Below, in pieces: positions 13,703 through 21,633 of a DNA stretch of 34,219 nucleotides. Source of the DNA: Dolichospermum sp. LEGE 00240. GTDB taxonomy: Bacteria > Cyanobacteriota > Cyanobacteriia > Cyanobacteriales > Nostocaceae. The position numbers and the translations under genes were made by a program. Below the pieces are notes generated by a model. It ran no database searches and was not told where the DNA came from. It was given only the letters and a program-made list of their open reading frames with translations. The number at the start of each line of letters is the position of its first letter. Positions within the stretch are counted from its first letter, which is position 1. The stretch covers positions 1 to 34,219 of the forward strand of contig NZ_JADEVZ010000058.1 in NCBI RefSeq assembly GCF_015207875.1. The letters run 5' to 3'.

Positions 13703-15037
13703 TTACTCCTGAATTCTGCTGTAACCGATTTCTGAATATTTATTAATCATTTTTTTCACATTTAATAAATGTTCTGTAACAATTTCAGGGACTTCGGTAT
13801 TGGTTTCAATAATTAAGTCACCAATCGTATTACTAGCTATTTCATTAATAGCATCAATCAAGAGATTGGGCATAGTAATATTAGCTTCAGCAATTTCTTT
13901 AATAGTAGCTTTGGGGTTATCTTGTTCCAGTATAGCTTTCAAAACCTGAATTTTATGACTGGGGAGATAGTTGAAAAAATTATTCCATTCCGTTGGTAAA
14001 TCTTCTGTGTGATCATGTTTCCTATTTATGGGATCTAATGGTTCTAGTAATTCATCAAAAGGAAATAAATCTAAATTATTTTCTTCATTATCGGGCAATG
14101 TTGAGGGATTGATTGTTTCCACTTGTTGAAGTAATTCCCAAACTTGATTTTGTAATAAATCCCGTTCATCTTGTAAGACAGAAATTTGATTTTGCAGTTG
14201 ATTAACTTCAGTTTTTTGTTCTAATGTCTTATTCTGTAATGATTGGAGCGTATTTTCCAGATTATTTCTAGTTATACCTGTTTCTACTAGTAGATTATTT
14301 TGTTTAGTAATTTCCAGTTCTTGATTTTGAATTTCTATGCGTAGTTCATAAAGCTTTTCTTCTAATTGTGGTTTAAGTCTTTCTAACAAAATTACATCAT
14401 TTTCTAATTCTTTTTTCTGCTGTTTAATTATTTCCAGTTGAGGTTGAATTTGATTGATTTCAGCACGAGAGGCATGACAATTTAGCTCTAATTTTCGCTT
14501 TTCTGTAATCAAATTATTACAACTATTATTTAGCTCTATATTACTATTCTCTAAATGGGTAAATTCATTTTTAAGATTATAAATTTCGGCTTCAATTTGC
14601 TTTTTTTGAGCAGCTAATGTGCCGATATCTCGATGCAAACTATCTCTTTGACTACGACAATCTCCAATTTGGTTTTCTAACTGCTGAGTTTCTGCATACA
14701 ATAAATTTCTATATTCTTCTAACTGGTTTATTTCCTTGAGAATACGTGATTTTAATCCTTCTATATCTCGAATCCGTCTTTGGAGAGAACCAATCATCCT
14801 TAAGTCATCATGTCTTCGCCGTTTATCAACGAAAAATGCGGCTGTATAAGTAGCTAATACCGTAATTATTCCCGTAAAAAAGGCTCTAGCAATATCCCAA
14901 TTAGGAACAAGACTTAAACCAAAACTGACACTAAAAGCGGTTATTCCTAGTACGACTCGATGACTAACTATAGTTGGTTGCATCTTACTAGGTTTTATGG
15001 TAGCCAAGTTGTTAGAATTATTAGTAATTAACGTCAT
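13703..15037 (-). CDS. Membrane coiled-coil protein with TerB-C-like tail
   Basis: The product has 444 residues. Two hydrophobic helices near the N-terminus (VVLGITAFSVSFGLSLVP, 28-45; AFFTGIITVLATYTAAFFV, 52-70) form a hairpin anchor. A coiled coil follows from about 80 to 300, rich in Leu, Glu, Gln and Asn. The last 95 residues (LPSHKIQVLKAILEQDNPKA to the end) resemble the TerB C-terminal domain found in cyanobacterial proteins of tellurite/stress-type modules; I give this from memory of the family pattern. The start overlaps the DUF815 gene by 17 bp and has GAGG upstream, showing tight coupling. It may act as a scaffold between the ATPase and the kinase. Confidence 0.75.
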   Translation of the reverse strand: MTLITNNSNNLATIKPSKMQPTIVSHRVVLGITAFSVSFGLSLVPNWDIARAFFTGIITVLATYTAAFFVDKRRRHDDLRMIGSLQRRIRDIEGLKSRILKEINQLEEYRNLLYAETQQLENQIGDCRSQRDSLHRDIGTLAAQKKQIEAEIYNLKNEFTHLENSNIELNNSCNNLITEKRKLELNCHASRAEINQIQPQLEIIKQQKKELENDVILLERLKPQLEEKLYELRIEIQNQELEITKQNNLLVETGITRNNLENTLQSLQNKTLEQKTEVNQLQNQISVLQDERDLLQNQVWELLQQVETINPSTLPDNEENNLDLFPFDELLEPLDPINRKHDHTEDLPTEWNNFFNYLPSHKIQVLKAILEQDNPKATIKEIAEANITMPNLLIDAINEIASNTIGDLIIETNTEVPEIVTEHLLNVKKMINKYSEIGYSRIQE

Positions 15038-16370
15038 TATTCCTCACATTTTCACCAAATACAGCTAAATCTGCCTTTAAAAAGTCAATAAACTGCCTTG
15101 CGGTTCTGCCAGAACGACCATTATGACGGGTTGCCCATTGTAAAGCTTTGTATTCTAAATCTTCGGGAGAAATATTGATATTTGCTGCTAGGTGCTGGAC
15201 TATTTGTAAATAGGTTTTTTGATCTGCAGCTGCAAAAGTTAATGTTAGACCAAAGCGATCGCTAAAAGACAACTTTTCTTGCATTGTATCCCAACCATGA
15301 ACTTCATTGTTATCCTTGGGGGCTGGTCTATCAGTAAAATATTCCCGGATTAAATGGCGACGGTTAGACGTAGCATATACAACTACATTTTCCGGTCTGG
15401 CAGTTACATTTCCCTCTAAAACCACTTTCATTGCTTTAAAACTATTATCATCTTCTTCAAAGGAAAGATCATCTACAAAAATAATAAATTTCTGAGGAAC
15501 ACCTCGCAACAATTCGACAATTTTTGGTAAATCTGGCAATTCTGACTTAGATACTTCTATCAAGCGCAAATTTCTATGACTATATTCATTTAATAAAGAT
15601 TTAACTAAAGAAGACTTACCTGAACCACGACTACCATACAGTAATACGTGCAATGCAGGTTCGCCCGACAATAAAAACTCTGTATTTTTGACTAAAGCAT
15701 CTTTTTGCCACTCGTAACCCACCAATGTAGACAGTTTCACCGCATCAGGACAATTAATACCAACTAACTGCCCGCTTTGCCAACGGAAAGCCCTATATTT
15801 GGCAAATAAACCAGTTCCATATTGCTGATAATAAGCGGCTAAATCTGCTACTGCATCACCCCAATTTGCCAACAGAGGAAGAGATACCATTAAACCCGTT
15901 TCTCCTGCTAGGGTTTCCGGTTCTCGATACCAAACCACAGGAGAAATCGGTAAATGCGTCGCTATTTGTACCCACTCGCTCAAAACCGCACTATTACATT
16001 CATAGAAACTTTGTAATATTTGCAAATCATGTTGTACAGCCACTACTAAAGCCGAGGGTAATTGTCTAAACTCTTCTCGTTGTGCCAATTTGCTAAAAGG
16101 ATTATCCGCAATCAGAATTTGCTGAATCAGATATTCTTCCCAGGTTTGATGACTGTTGGCTAAGGCTTGGAAATAACTACCGTAAGCCTGGAGGCAATCT
16201 CGCCCATCTGCATCAGTATAACGGATGGTTTGTAATAAATTCAGAAACGCTCTGCCTACGTCGCTGTCTAGGACAGATTGGTACAGTAAAAGAGAGGCAG
16301 CTTGGCGTTGTAAAAGTTGAACCGCTGTATAAGATATAGTATTTGCCGTCAGCATTGGTAGATGATCCAT
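15021..16370 (-). CDS. DUF815 family ATPase
   Basis: This is a 449-residue P-loop ATPase; ATG 16370 is preferred over a TTG one codon earlier. An N-terminal helical region (1-195) lacks recognised motifs. The DUF815 domain begins near residue 200. Walker A is YGSRGSGKSSL (245-255) and Walker B is FIIFVDDLSFEED (295-307). Sensor-like YATSNRRHLI, and an arginine-rich NGRSGRTARQFIDFL near the C-terminus, match AAA-like sensor 2 features. DUF815 proteins have no established function. It is the first gene of the operon and overlaps the coiled-coil gene. Confidence 0.88.
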   Translation of the reverse strand: MDHLPMLTANTISYTAVQLLQRQAASLLLYQSVLDSDVGRAFLNLLQTIRYTDADGRDCLQAYGSYFQALANSHQTWEEYLIQQILIADNPFSKLAQREEFRQLPSALVVAVQHDLQILQSFYECNSAVLSEWVQIATHLPISPVVWYREPETLAGETGLMVSLPLLANWGDAVADLAAYYQQYGTGLFAKYRAFRWQSGQLVGINCPDAVKLSTLVGYEWQKDALVKNTEFLLSGEPALHVLLYGSRGSGKSSLVKSLLNEYSHRNLRLIEVSKSELPDLPKIVELLRGVPQKFIIFVDDLSFEEDDNSFKAMKVVLEGNVTARPENVVVYATSNRRHLIREYFTDRPAPKDNNEVHGWDTMQEKLSFSDRFGLTLTFAAADQKTYLQIVQHLAANINISPEDLEYKALQWATRHNGRSGRTARQFIDFLKADLAVFGENVRNNDVNY

Positions 16371-16496
16371 CAATCAACTGGTTAAAAGGAAACAGGGAAC
16401 AGAAAAATCAATTGTGTAATTAATTCTGTCCCATTACTTATGTCTAATTTATATTATTCTTACCTCCCTCCAATTCTTTCTCCTGAACTCCTGAAT

Positions 16497-16515
16497 GGGC
16501 GCAGGGCCTGCGCCC
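16497..16515. repeat. GC-rich palindrome GGGCGCAG-GGC-CTGCGCCC
   Basis: A perfect 8-bp stem with a 3-base loop. It is nearly identical to the palindrome at 23478-23496 (loop GCA), and CCTAC follows both. Confidence 0.85.
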
Positions 16516-16524
16516 CTACCTCCT

Positions 16525-16550
16525 GATAGCGTAGCGTGGCGTTAGCCATA
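16525..16550 (+). repeat. Dispersed repeat R3, copy 1
   Basis: Starts GATAGCGTAGCGTGGCG and ends TTAGCCATA. It is identical to 19495-19520 and similar to 21396-21420 (direct) and 21594-21619 (inverted). Confidence 0.85.
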
Positions 16551-16928
16551 CTCCTGATAGCGAAGCGTGCGCTCCTACCTCCTGGACTCCTGACTCTTGT
16601 ACCTACAGGAATACAAGTATAGCCATTTATATATTATACTAGAGGGGATTGGGGACAAAAGTAAACTAATACTGATTATCAGGGTAAATTGCTAACATAT
16701 ATACAGGAAACATGGATCACTGACAAATGTAAGTAACCGTTGTTTTCACTGGATATGTACCAGCAACTATTTTGGCAACAGTAATGTTTGATTCAAGGTG
16801 CAAAGCTCTACTACAGATATTGTAAAGATTTTATAGTTTCTTCCGTAGACTTGAAAGTAGAAAAATAGCTAATATTGCCATTTTGGCAGGTCTTTCTGAC
16901 ACAAATGGGATATTAGTAGATAGTAGCA

Positions 16929-17003
16929 ATGGTTCGTAAATTTTTTACCATTAACTTAAGAACTGCTACAGCCACCTCAATATTGACTGCGGTAATTCTT
17001 TAG
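16929..17003 (+). CDS. 24-residue ORF upstream of the APH gene (weak precursor candidate)
   Basis: ATG 16929 to TAG 17003 encodes a basic start (MVRKFFTINLR) and a Thr-rich hydrophobic end with four Thr and one Ser (TATATSILTAVIL). It ends 26 bp before the APH start on the same strand. The dehydrating pair downstream would need a Ser/Thr peptide substrate, which is the only reason to note it. It has no Cys, no leader-like length and no visible ribosome-binding site. Chance is the likelier explanation. Confidence 0.2.
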   Translation: MVRKFFTINLRTATATSILTAVIL

Positions 17004-17029
17004 CCATTTAAATAACTAGGAAATAATTC

Positions 17030-18265
17030 ATGTTATTATCACTGTCTTCTCAAAATGTTATCCAGTATCTGCTCAAGGCAGGGCTGTGTAGCGCGGAAGA
17101 TGGCGCTGCATATAAATCTGTATTGCCAGAAAATAGCAATAAAAATGGGAATTTACTGGTAATCCTGGCAGATAATCGCCAACTGTTAATTAAACAAGAA
17201 CGTCACATTAATAATGATCAAAATTGCCATGAACTCTTTAATGAATGGCTATTTCACCAACTATTACAGAAATTTCCAGTGATTGGTAATATTGGGGCGA
17301 TCGCATCATCATTGTTACATTTTGATGAAGAGAATTCTATTCTGGTGCGGAGCTACTTCAGCGAATATGTGGAGTTAGGAAAATTTTATCAACAGAGTAG
17401 TATGTTCCCCACAGCGATCGCCAGCGCGATTGGTACTGCGTTAGCAGGATTACACCGAGCCACGTTCAATAAACGTGAGTATCGTGATTTTATGTCCGCT
17501 GCCCCCGCAGGACAGTTTCGCTATAATTTTTACAATCCTGCCCAAGGTATACCCTCAATAAATCCAGACACATTTGGGACAATTCCCACGGAAGCACTGC
17601 AATTTCATCTTCTGTATCAGCGTTATGAAAGTTTAGAATCGGCGATCGCTGACTTAGCTTATGATTGGAAACCATCTTGTTTAACTCACAATGATCTACA
17701 ATTGAGCAACATTCTAGTTCATTCTCGATGGGAACAGCTAGATAACTGCTTGATGAAATTAATTGACTGGGAAGCTTGCGGTTGGGGAGATCCAGCTTTT
17801 GATTTAGGAACTTTATTAGCAAGTTATTTAGATGTGTGGCTGTCCAGCCTAATAGTAGATCCGACATTAGAGCTAGAAGAATCTTTAAATTTAGCGATGA
17901 TTCCTCTAGAAGCAATACAGCCTTCAATCTTAGCTTTAATTCAGGCTTATCTTGATGCCTTTCCCATGATTTTAGAATGTCATCAAGACTTCATTTTGCG
18001 GGTAATTAAGTTTGCTGGTTTAGCATTAATTCAACAAATTCAACACAGAATTGAATCCCAAAAATCCTTTGACAATAGTAACTTATGTATGCTCGAAGTT
18101 GCTAAAAGCCTCTTAACAATGCCAGAACAATCAGTATTAACAATTTTTGGGATTTCCGCCGTCGAAATCCTGCAATTACCCACATTCCAGAAACTTTCCC
18201 AACCCCATAAAGAACGAAAATTAGTCCGTCTTTATTACGAAAAAACTCGCTTGCGCGGTTGTTAG
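17030..18265 (+). CDS. APH-fold kinase, candidate peptide Ser/Thr kinase
   Basis: This 411-residue protein has the aminoglycoside/choline phosphotransferase fold. An N-lobe strand pair includes the likely ATP-binding lysine K55 (QLLIKQE), the catalytic loop is HNDLQLSN (220-227) with D222, and the metal-binding LIDWEACGWGDPAFDLG (244-260) carries D246. AGGAA lies 9 bp before ATG 17030. The name APH says nothing about substrate. The next gene is a HopA1-family protein, and APH + HopA1 is the kinase/lyase pairing of class V lanthipeptide and thioamitide pathways. From that, phosphorylation of Ser/Thr in a peptide is inferred. Drug resistance is unlikely. The C-terminal about 100 residues are helical without known motifs. 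Confidence 0.85.
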   Translation: MLLSLSSQNVIQYLLKAGLCSAEDGAAYKSVLPENSNKNGNLLVILADNRQLLIKQERHINNDQNCHELFNEWLFHQLLQKFPVIGNIGAIASSLLHFDEENSILVRSYFSEYVELGKFYQQSSMFPTAIASAIGTALAGLHRATFNKREYRDFMSAAPAGQFRYNFYNPAQGIPSINPDTFGTIPTEALQFHLLYQRYESLESAIADLAYDWKPSCLTHNDLQLSNILVHSRWEQLDNCLMKLIDWEACGWGDPAFDLGTLLASYLDVWLSSLIVDPTLELEESLNLAMIPLEAIQPSILALIQAYLDAFPMILECHQDFILRVIKFAGLALIQQIQHRIESQKSFDNSNLCMLEVAKSLLTMPEQSVLTIFGISAVEILQLPTFQKLSQPHKERKLVRLYYEKTRLRGC

Positions 18266-18331
18266 TAAAGTAATATTATCCCTGATGGTTACACATATAT
18301 TTCCCTAAAATTTGAGGTGCAAAACAAATTA

Positions 18332-19411
18332 ATGTTTGATGACTCTACCAATCAAATTCTCAATACATTATTCGATATTGCCAGTAATATCCAGATAGAA
18401 CCTAATTTTCGTATTTACCATCCCAATTATCAACCTTTTGCCTTACCCACAAATATAGCAAATAGGTTTCAACACAACTCACCTTCTTTAAAACAGAAAT
18501 ATTTGAATATACTGTTGAGAAATTTCCTCTATGGTATTTATTACAACGGTTCACTACAAACAGTCTTAGCCACAAATAATAACTGTCAATCTCAGGTAAA
18601 TTTCCCAGAAAATAATAGTTTAGGCGTAGATGAAGAATTCTATGAACAACTACATCATAGCAATCATGGTGCAGGTCATTATGAACCCGATTGGCAGATT
18701 TTGAGAATTGAACCTGACGGTAGTATGGCTGTAAACAAGGATGGATTAACCTTATATATCGAGCCAGAATGTCATCTGCAACCCCGGAGAAAGCCACCTA
18801 AAGTGGGGGAATTAATAGCAATATGGATGCCTAAAAATCGCTTACAAAATGGCTGTTATGTAGCAGTAAGTAATACAGCAATAGAAAAGAAAGATCCACA
18901 GAATACTGATTTAGGAGGAGGGCGAATTTATTTTCATGTGACATCATCCGGGGCAATTGTCCTTATGGATAGTTTAACCCGAGCTTTGAATAATGCGGCA
19001 ATTGCCTTTAGTTTTCAAGTTCTTTATAATCCCGCTGCCTATCAGCGTTATGATGCTGGTGTGCTGCATTTTGAACGCCGAGATTACCCCACAATTCGGA
19101 ATATTCTTCAAGATATTTATCAAAAACATCAAGCTTACTTTCAGCCGGAAATTCCCTTATTTACGAAATTTTTAGCACCGGGATTAGGGTTAGCAGAAGA
19201 ACCAAATCAAAAATTTGCACCTCAAGAAAGTTTTGGGATGAACCGTTGTCAAATTGTTGCCAATGCGCTGTTAGAATCTTGGCAAAAGGGTAAAAATGCC
19301 CTAGAAGAAAGAATAGAATTAATTAACCAACACTTTGCCAGAAACTTGATTGATGTGCAGCATCCCTATCTGAATCCGGCTTCTGAGGATATTTATCAGC
19401 CGTTAATTTGA
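18332..19411 (+). CDS. HopA1 (T3SS effector-like) family protein, candidate phospho-peptide lyase
   Basis: The product has 359 residues from ATG 18332, with GAGG 14 bp upstream; GTG 18317 would add five residues. The C-terminal two thirds match the HopA1 family, with LRNFLYGIYYNG near 70, PRRKPPKVGELIAIWMPKN near 150, GRIYFHVTSSGAIVLMDSLT, and FQVLYNPAAYQRYDAGVLHF followed by MNRCQIVANALLESW. The family is named after a Pseudomonas effector, but in bacteria with APH partners (LxmY, CaoY, TvaD) HopA1 proteins act in peptide dehydration. It follows the APH gene by 66 bp on the same strand, so co-transcription is likely. Family assignment is good; the lyase role is inferred. Confidence 0.82.
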   Translation: MFDDSTNQILNTLFDIASNIQIEPNFRIYHPNYQPFALPTNIANRFQHNSPSLKQKYLNILLRNFLYGIYYNGSLQTVLATNNNCQSQVNFPENNSLGVDEEFYEQLHHSNHGAGHYEPDWQILRIEPDGSMAVNKDGLTLYIEPECHLQPRRKPPKVGELIAIWMPKNRLQNGCYVAVSNTAIEKKDPQNTDLGGGRIYFHVTSSGAIVLMDSLTRALNNAAIAFSFQVLYNPAAYQRYDAGVLHFERRDYPTIRNILQDIYQKHQAYFQPEIPLFTKFLAPGLGLAEEPNQKFAPQESFGMNRCQIVANALLESWQKGKNALEERIELINQHFARNLIDVQHPYLNPASEDIYQPLI

Positions 19412-19667
19412 GGAGAAAGTCAGTAACCAATTTAGCTGTGTAACAGCTTAAGCGATCGTTATTTTTAAGTTCCCTAACATAAGTAGGACTTGCTGATAGC
19501 GTAGCGTGGCGTTAGCCATATAAACCTAAAACCATTTATTAACAAAGGGTTTCGCGGATTTTTACCACAAAAAAGTGCCAGGTTTTAGCTGATGGTGTCT
19601 CAAAATAGGTGCATTTTTCCTTGTCGGATTGGAAAATTGAGGATATCCAGATAGTTGAAACTGTCAC
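19412..19667. other. Intergenic region after the HopA1 gene
   Basis: It holds a small hairpin AGCTGT-GTA-ACAGCT (19434-19448) without a following T-run, a broken HIP1-like site, and repeat R3 copy 2. I see no peptide gene with a ribosome-binding site. Confidence 0.4.
19495..19520 (+). repeat. Dispersed repeat R3, copy 2
   Basis: Identical to R3 copy 1 at 16525-16550, so the two copies flank the APH/HopA1 pair in direct orientation. Confidence 0.85.
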
Positions 19668-19807
19668 CACCTGAGTTCGGTGTTAGGAGTTTCTCCTTCG
19701 GAGACGCTACGCGAACAGAGTTATGATTTTTTCAACGAGATCATCAGGGTTTGAGACTCATACTTGGGGCAGTTTTCCACAAATTATCTTATGTCGAACT
19801 CAGGTGA
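19668..19807. mobile_element. 140-bp element with 12-bp perfect inverted ends
   Basis: CACCTGAGTTCG (19668-19679) and CGAACTCAGGTG (19796-19807) are exact complements. Both ends extend outward to GTCACC-like bases, with a 3-base insertion on the left. The interior holds the common tract TCTCCTTCGGAGACGCTACG. It is MITE-like or a decayed insertion sequence; a 42-codon ORF inside has no start signal. Confidence 0.55.
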
Positions 19808-19877
19808 CAAGAATAAGATCTTCAGTAAACCTCTTGCCTAAGTTATATTAAATTCAGAGTGTGTCAGGAGTAGGCTA

Positions 19878-20372
19878 ATGAAACGTTTTCAATATTGGCT
19901 TGGGATAATCGGAATCGGCACAGTTGTGAGTTTAGTGGTAAACTCCCAACCAGCACAGGCACAAGTAGCTTATGGCAGTTATGTTGGTATTGGTCCGACT
20001 GTGGGGTTGACAGACGGTACTCAATTGGGTGGAGTCCTGGCTTTTCGCTACAAATTACTAGAAACACCCATTTCTTTCCGCACACAAGCTTTAATTGGTA
20101 AGGGAACAGCAGTAGTCCCGACTGTTTCCTATGACATCCCTCTCAACTGGCAAACAGATGCTTATTTAGGTGCTGGTTTAGTCTTAACTAGTGGTGATAC
20201 GCCTTCCCCTGTTGGTAATAAAATTAGCTTTGCTTTGCAACCAGGAATTGACTATGTTATTCCTAATAGTAATACTGTGATTTTTGGTAATGCCATTATT
20301 GCCTTTGATGCCTACCGAAATACTGGTGGTACAGCCTTATCTTTACAAGGTGGAGTTGGGTTAAGATTTTAA
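19878..20372 (+). CDS. Small outer-membrane beta-barrel-like protein
   Basis: The product has 164 residues. A signal peptide (MKRFQYWLGIIGIGTVVSL...) is likely cut after AQA near residue 28. The mature part is alternating hydrophobic/polar strands with many Gly and Thr, for example LGGVLAFRYKLLETPISFRT and TDAYLGAGLVLTSGD. It ends in a terminal Phe (GGVGLRF), the usual sorting signal for outer-membrane barrels. About eight strands fit the length. The start is supported by AGGAG about 9 bp upstream. Function is not known. The K+ channel follows 62 bp later. Confidence 0.72.
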   Translation: MKRFQYWLGIIGIGTVVSLVVNSQPAQAQVAYGSYVGIGPTVGLTDGTQLGGVLAFRYKLLETPISFRTQALIGKGTAVVPTVSYDIPLNWQTDAYLGAGLVLTSGDTPSPVGNKISFALQPGIDYVIPNSNTVIFGNAIIAFDAYRNTGGTALSLQGGVGLRF

Positions 20373-20434
20373 TTCTTAATTGGTAAAAATTTTGTAACCT
20401 TTTGATTTTTAATATTCAATCAATTTTGGAAAAG

Positions 20435-21208
20435 ATGGTGCTAAACCGAGAAAAAATAGACTTTTACTTAACAGATATAGAAACTCCTGTAGGTAAAGCA
20501 ATTAGTGTAACTATTTCTTTGTTGGTTTTAGTATCATCAGGAATTTTTGTGGCGGAAACTTATAATCTTTCTCAGGAGGCTCGCTGGGAGTTAAGAGTAT
20601 TAGACAATTGTGTGTTAGTAATTTTTGCTGGAGAATATTTACTGCGCCTATGGAGTACGAAAGATAAAATTAAATATATTCTGAGTTTTTATGCAATTAT
20701 TGATTTAATTTCAATTTTGCCGTCTTTTATAGGATTAGTAAATGTTAGTTTTATCCGGCTTTTACGTTGGTTTAGAATCTTGCGTTTGCTGAGATTTATT
20801 GACAAAAAGGTTTTAATTGGTAGTATCAGTAATCAAGATAGTGTAATTTTTGCGAGAATATTATTTACTTTATTTGCGATAGTTTTTATTTTTTCCGGGT
20901 TAATTTATCAAGTTGAACATCCAGTTAATCCCCAGAATTTTGATACTTTTTTAGATGCTTTTTATTTCTCAGTTGTGACAATGACAACCGTGGGATTCGG
21001 TGATGTCATACCAATTTCTGAGTTAGGGCGCTTATTAACGGTATTAATGATTTTAACAGGAGTGGCTTTGATTCCTTGGCAGATTGGTGATTTAATTAGA
21101 CGATTGGTAAAAACGGCAAATCAGGTGGAAACTGTTTGTCAAGGCTGTGGTTTAGCTTTTCATGATGCAGATGCGGAATTTTGTAAAAGGTGCGGTAAAC
21201 AATTGTAG
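20435..21208 (+). CDS. Voltage-gated K+ channel with C-terminal zinc ribbon
   Basis: The product has 257 residues from ATG 20435; a TTG at 20402 would add 11. It is a six-helix channel subunit of the Kv type that would form tetramers in the plasma membrane. S4 is FIRLLRWFRILRLLRF with five arginines spaced every third residue (about 108-120), the voltage sensor. The selectivity filter is TTVGFGD (184-190) after a short pore helix. After S6 comes a short linker and a zinc ribbon with CxxC pairs at C235/C238 and C250/C253. Such a ribbon is uncommon on Kv channels and might sense metal or redox state; that is inference. Confidence 0.9.
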   Translation: MVLNREKIDFYLTDIETPVGKAISVTISLLVLVSSGIFVAETYNLSQEARWELRVLDNCVLVIFAGEYLLRLWSTKDKIKYILSFYAIIDLISILPSFIGLVNVSFIRLLRWFRILRLLRFIDKKVLIGSISNQDSVIFARILFTLFAIVFIFSGLIYQVEHPVNPQNFDTFLDAFYFSVVTMTTVGFGDVIPISELGRLLTVLMILTGVALIPWQIGDLIRRLVKTANQVETVCQGCGLAFHDADAEFCKRCGKQL

Positions 21209-21360
21209 CGGATAAAATCACAGTCAAGAGTGAAGTTGATCATGGTATTTTCTGCCAAGTAGATATACCATACAAAGAGGAACTAGTAATTAACTCAAGT
21301 TGCTAGTTATCTAGTTGAGGCTGGTAATGGGTAATTGGTAATTGGTGATGAAAACAGAAA

Positions 21361-21398
21361 TTTCATCCTGTTTATCCTTTAATCCTGGACATCCTGAT
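21361..21398 (+). repeat. Dispersed repeat R2, copy 2
   Basis: 37 of 38 bases match 1624-1661. It runs straight into an R3 copy. Confidence 0.85.
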
Positions 21399-21420
21399 AG
21401 GGAAGCGTGGCGTTAGCCAT
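21396..21420 (+). repeat. Dispersed repeat R3, copy 3
   Basis: GATAGGGAAGCGTGGCG then TTAGCCAT, with two changes from copies 1 and 2. Confidence 0.75.
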
Positions 21421-21593
21421 TTCTGACAATTTACCTAACTAGCAACTTACATTAGTAATTAAAAGTCATGTCTTGTCAAAGAACCCGCATAGTCAAGAAG
21501 CTGTTGTATCAACAACCATTAACTATGCTCATAAAAATTCTTCTGCTTTCTTCCTTCTTCTTCCTGACTCCGACTCTTAACCAAACAAGTTTT

Positions 21594-21619
21594 TATGGCT
21601 TACGCCACGCTATGCTATC
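21594..21619 (-). repeat. Dispersed repeat R3, inverted copy
   Basis: TATGGCTTACGCCACGCTAT and following bases are the complement of R3. It supplies an upstream in-frame ATG to the sensor gene that follows. Confidence 0.75.
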
Positions 21620-21633
21620 AGCAACCTTTAGAT

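Larger units (their letters stand above)
16371..17029. other. Divergent intergenic region with repeats
   Basis: This gap lies between the DUF815 operon (minus) and the APH gene (plus). It holds the palindrome at 16497-16515, a GATAGCGTAGCGTGGCG-type repeat at 16525-16550, a shortened copy just after it, and a stretch rich in CTCCTGACTC. From 16620 onward it is AT-rich, with TATATTATACTAGAG at 16630-16644. A 24-codon ORF lies at 16929-17003. Confidence 0.5.
21209..21633. other. Intergenic region rich in dispersed repeats
   Basis: It contains a TAATTGG heptamer array (about 21323-21350), R2 copy 2 (21361-21398) joined directly to R3 copy 3 (21396-21420), and an inverted R3 copy (21594-21619). 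I see no convincing gene. Confidence 0.55.

Noticed and set aside
17490-17927. 145-codon minus-strand ORF inside the APH gene
   Set aside because: It is the complement of conserved kinase motifs; composition is rich in Leu and Ser and no family is seen.
17030-18265. Aminoglycoside resistance enzyme
   Set aside because: Only the fold supports it; the HopA1 neighbour and lack of resistance context point to another substrate.
18402-18797. 131-codon minus-strand ORF inside the HopA1 gene
   Set aside because: Shadow of a conserved gene, with no start signal.
18332-19411. Type III secretion effector
   Set aside because: No secretion genes or N-terminal effector signal are present. HopA1 is the family name, and the APH partner fits peptide modification.
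19722-19850. 42-codon ORF inside the 140-bp element as a RiPP precursor
   Set aside because: It has no ribosome-binding site, overlaps the inverted repeat end, and has a basic C-terminus with a single Cys.
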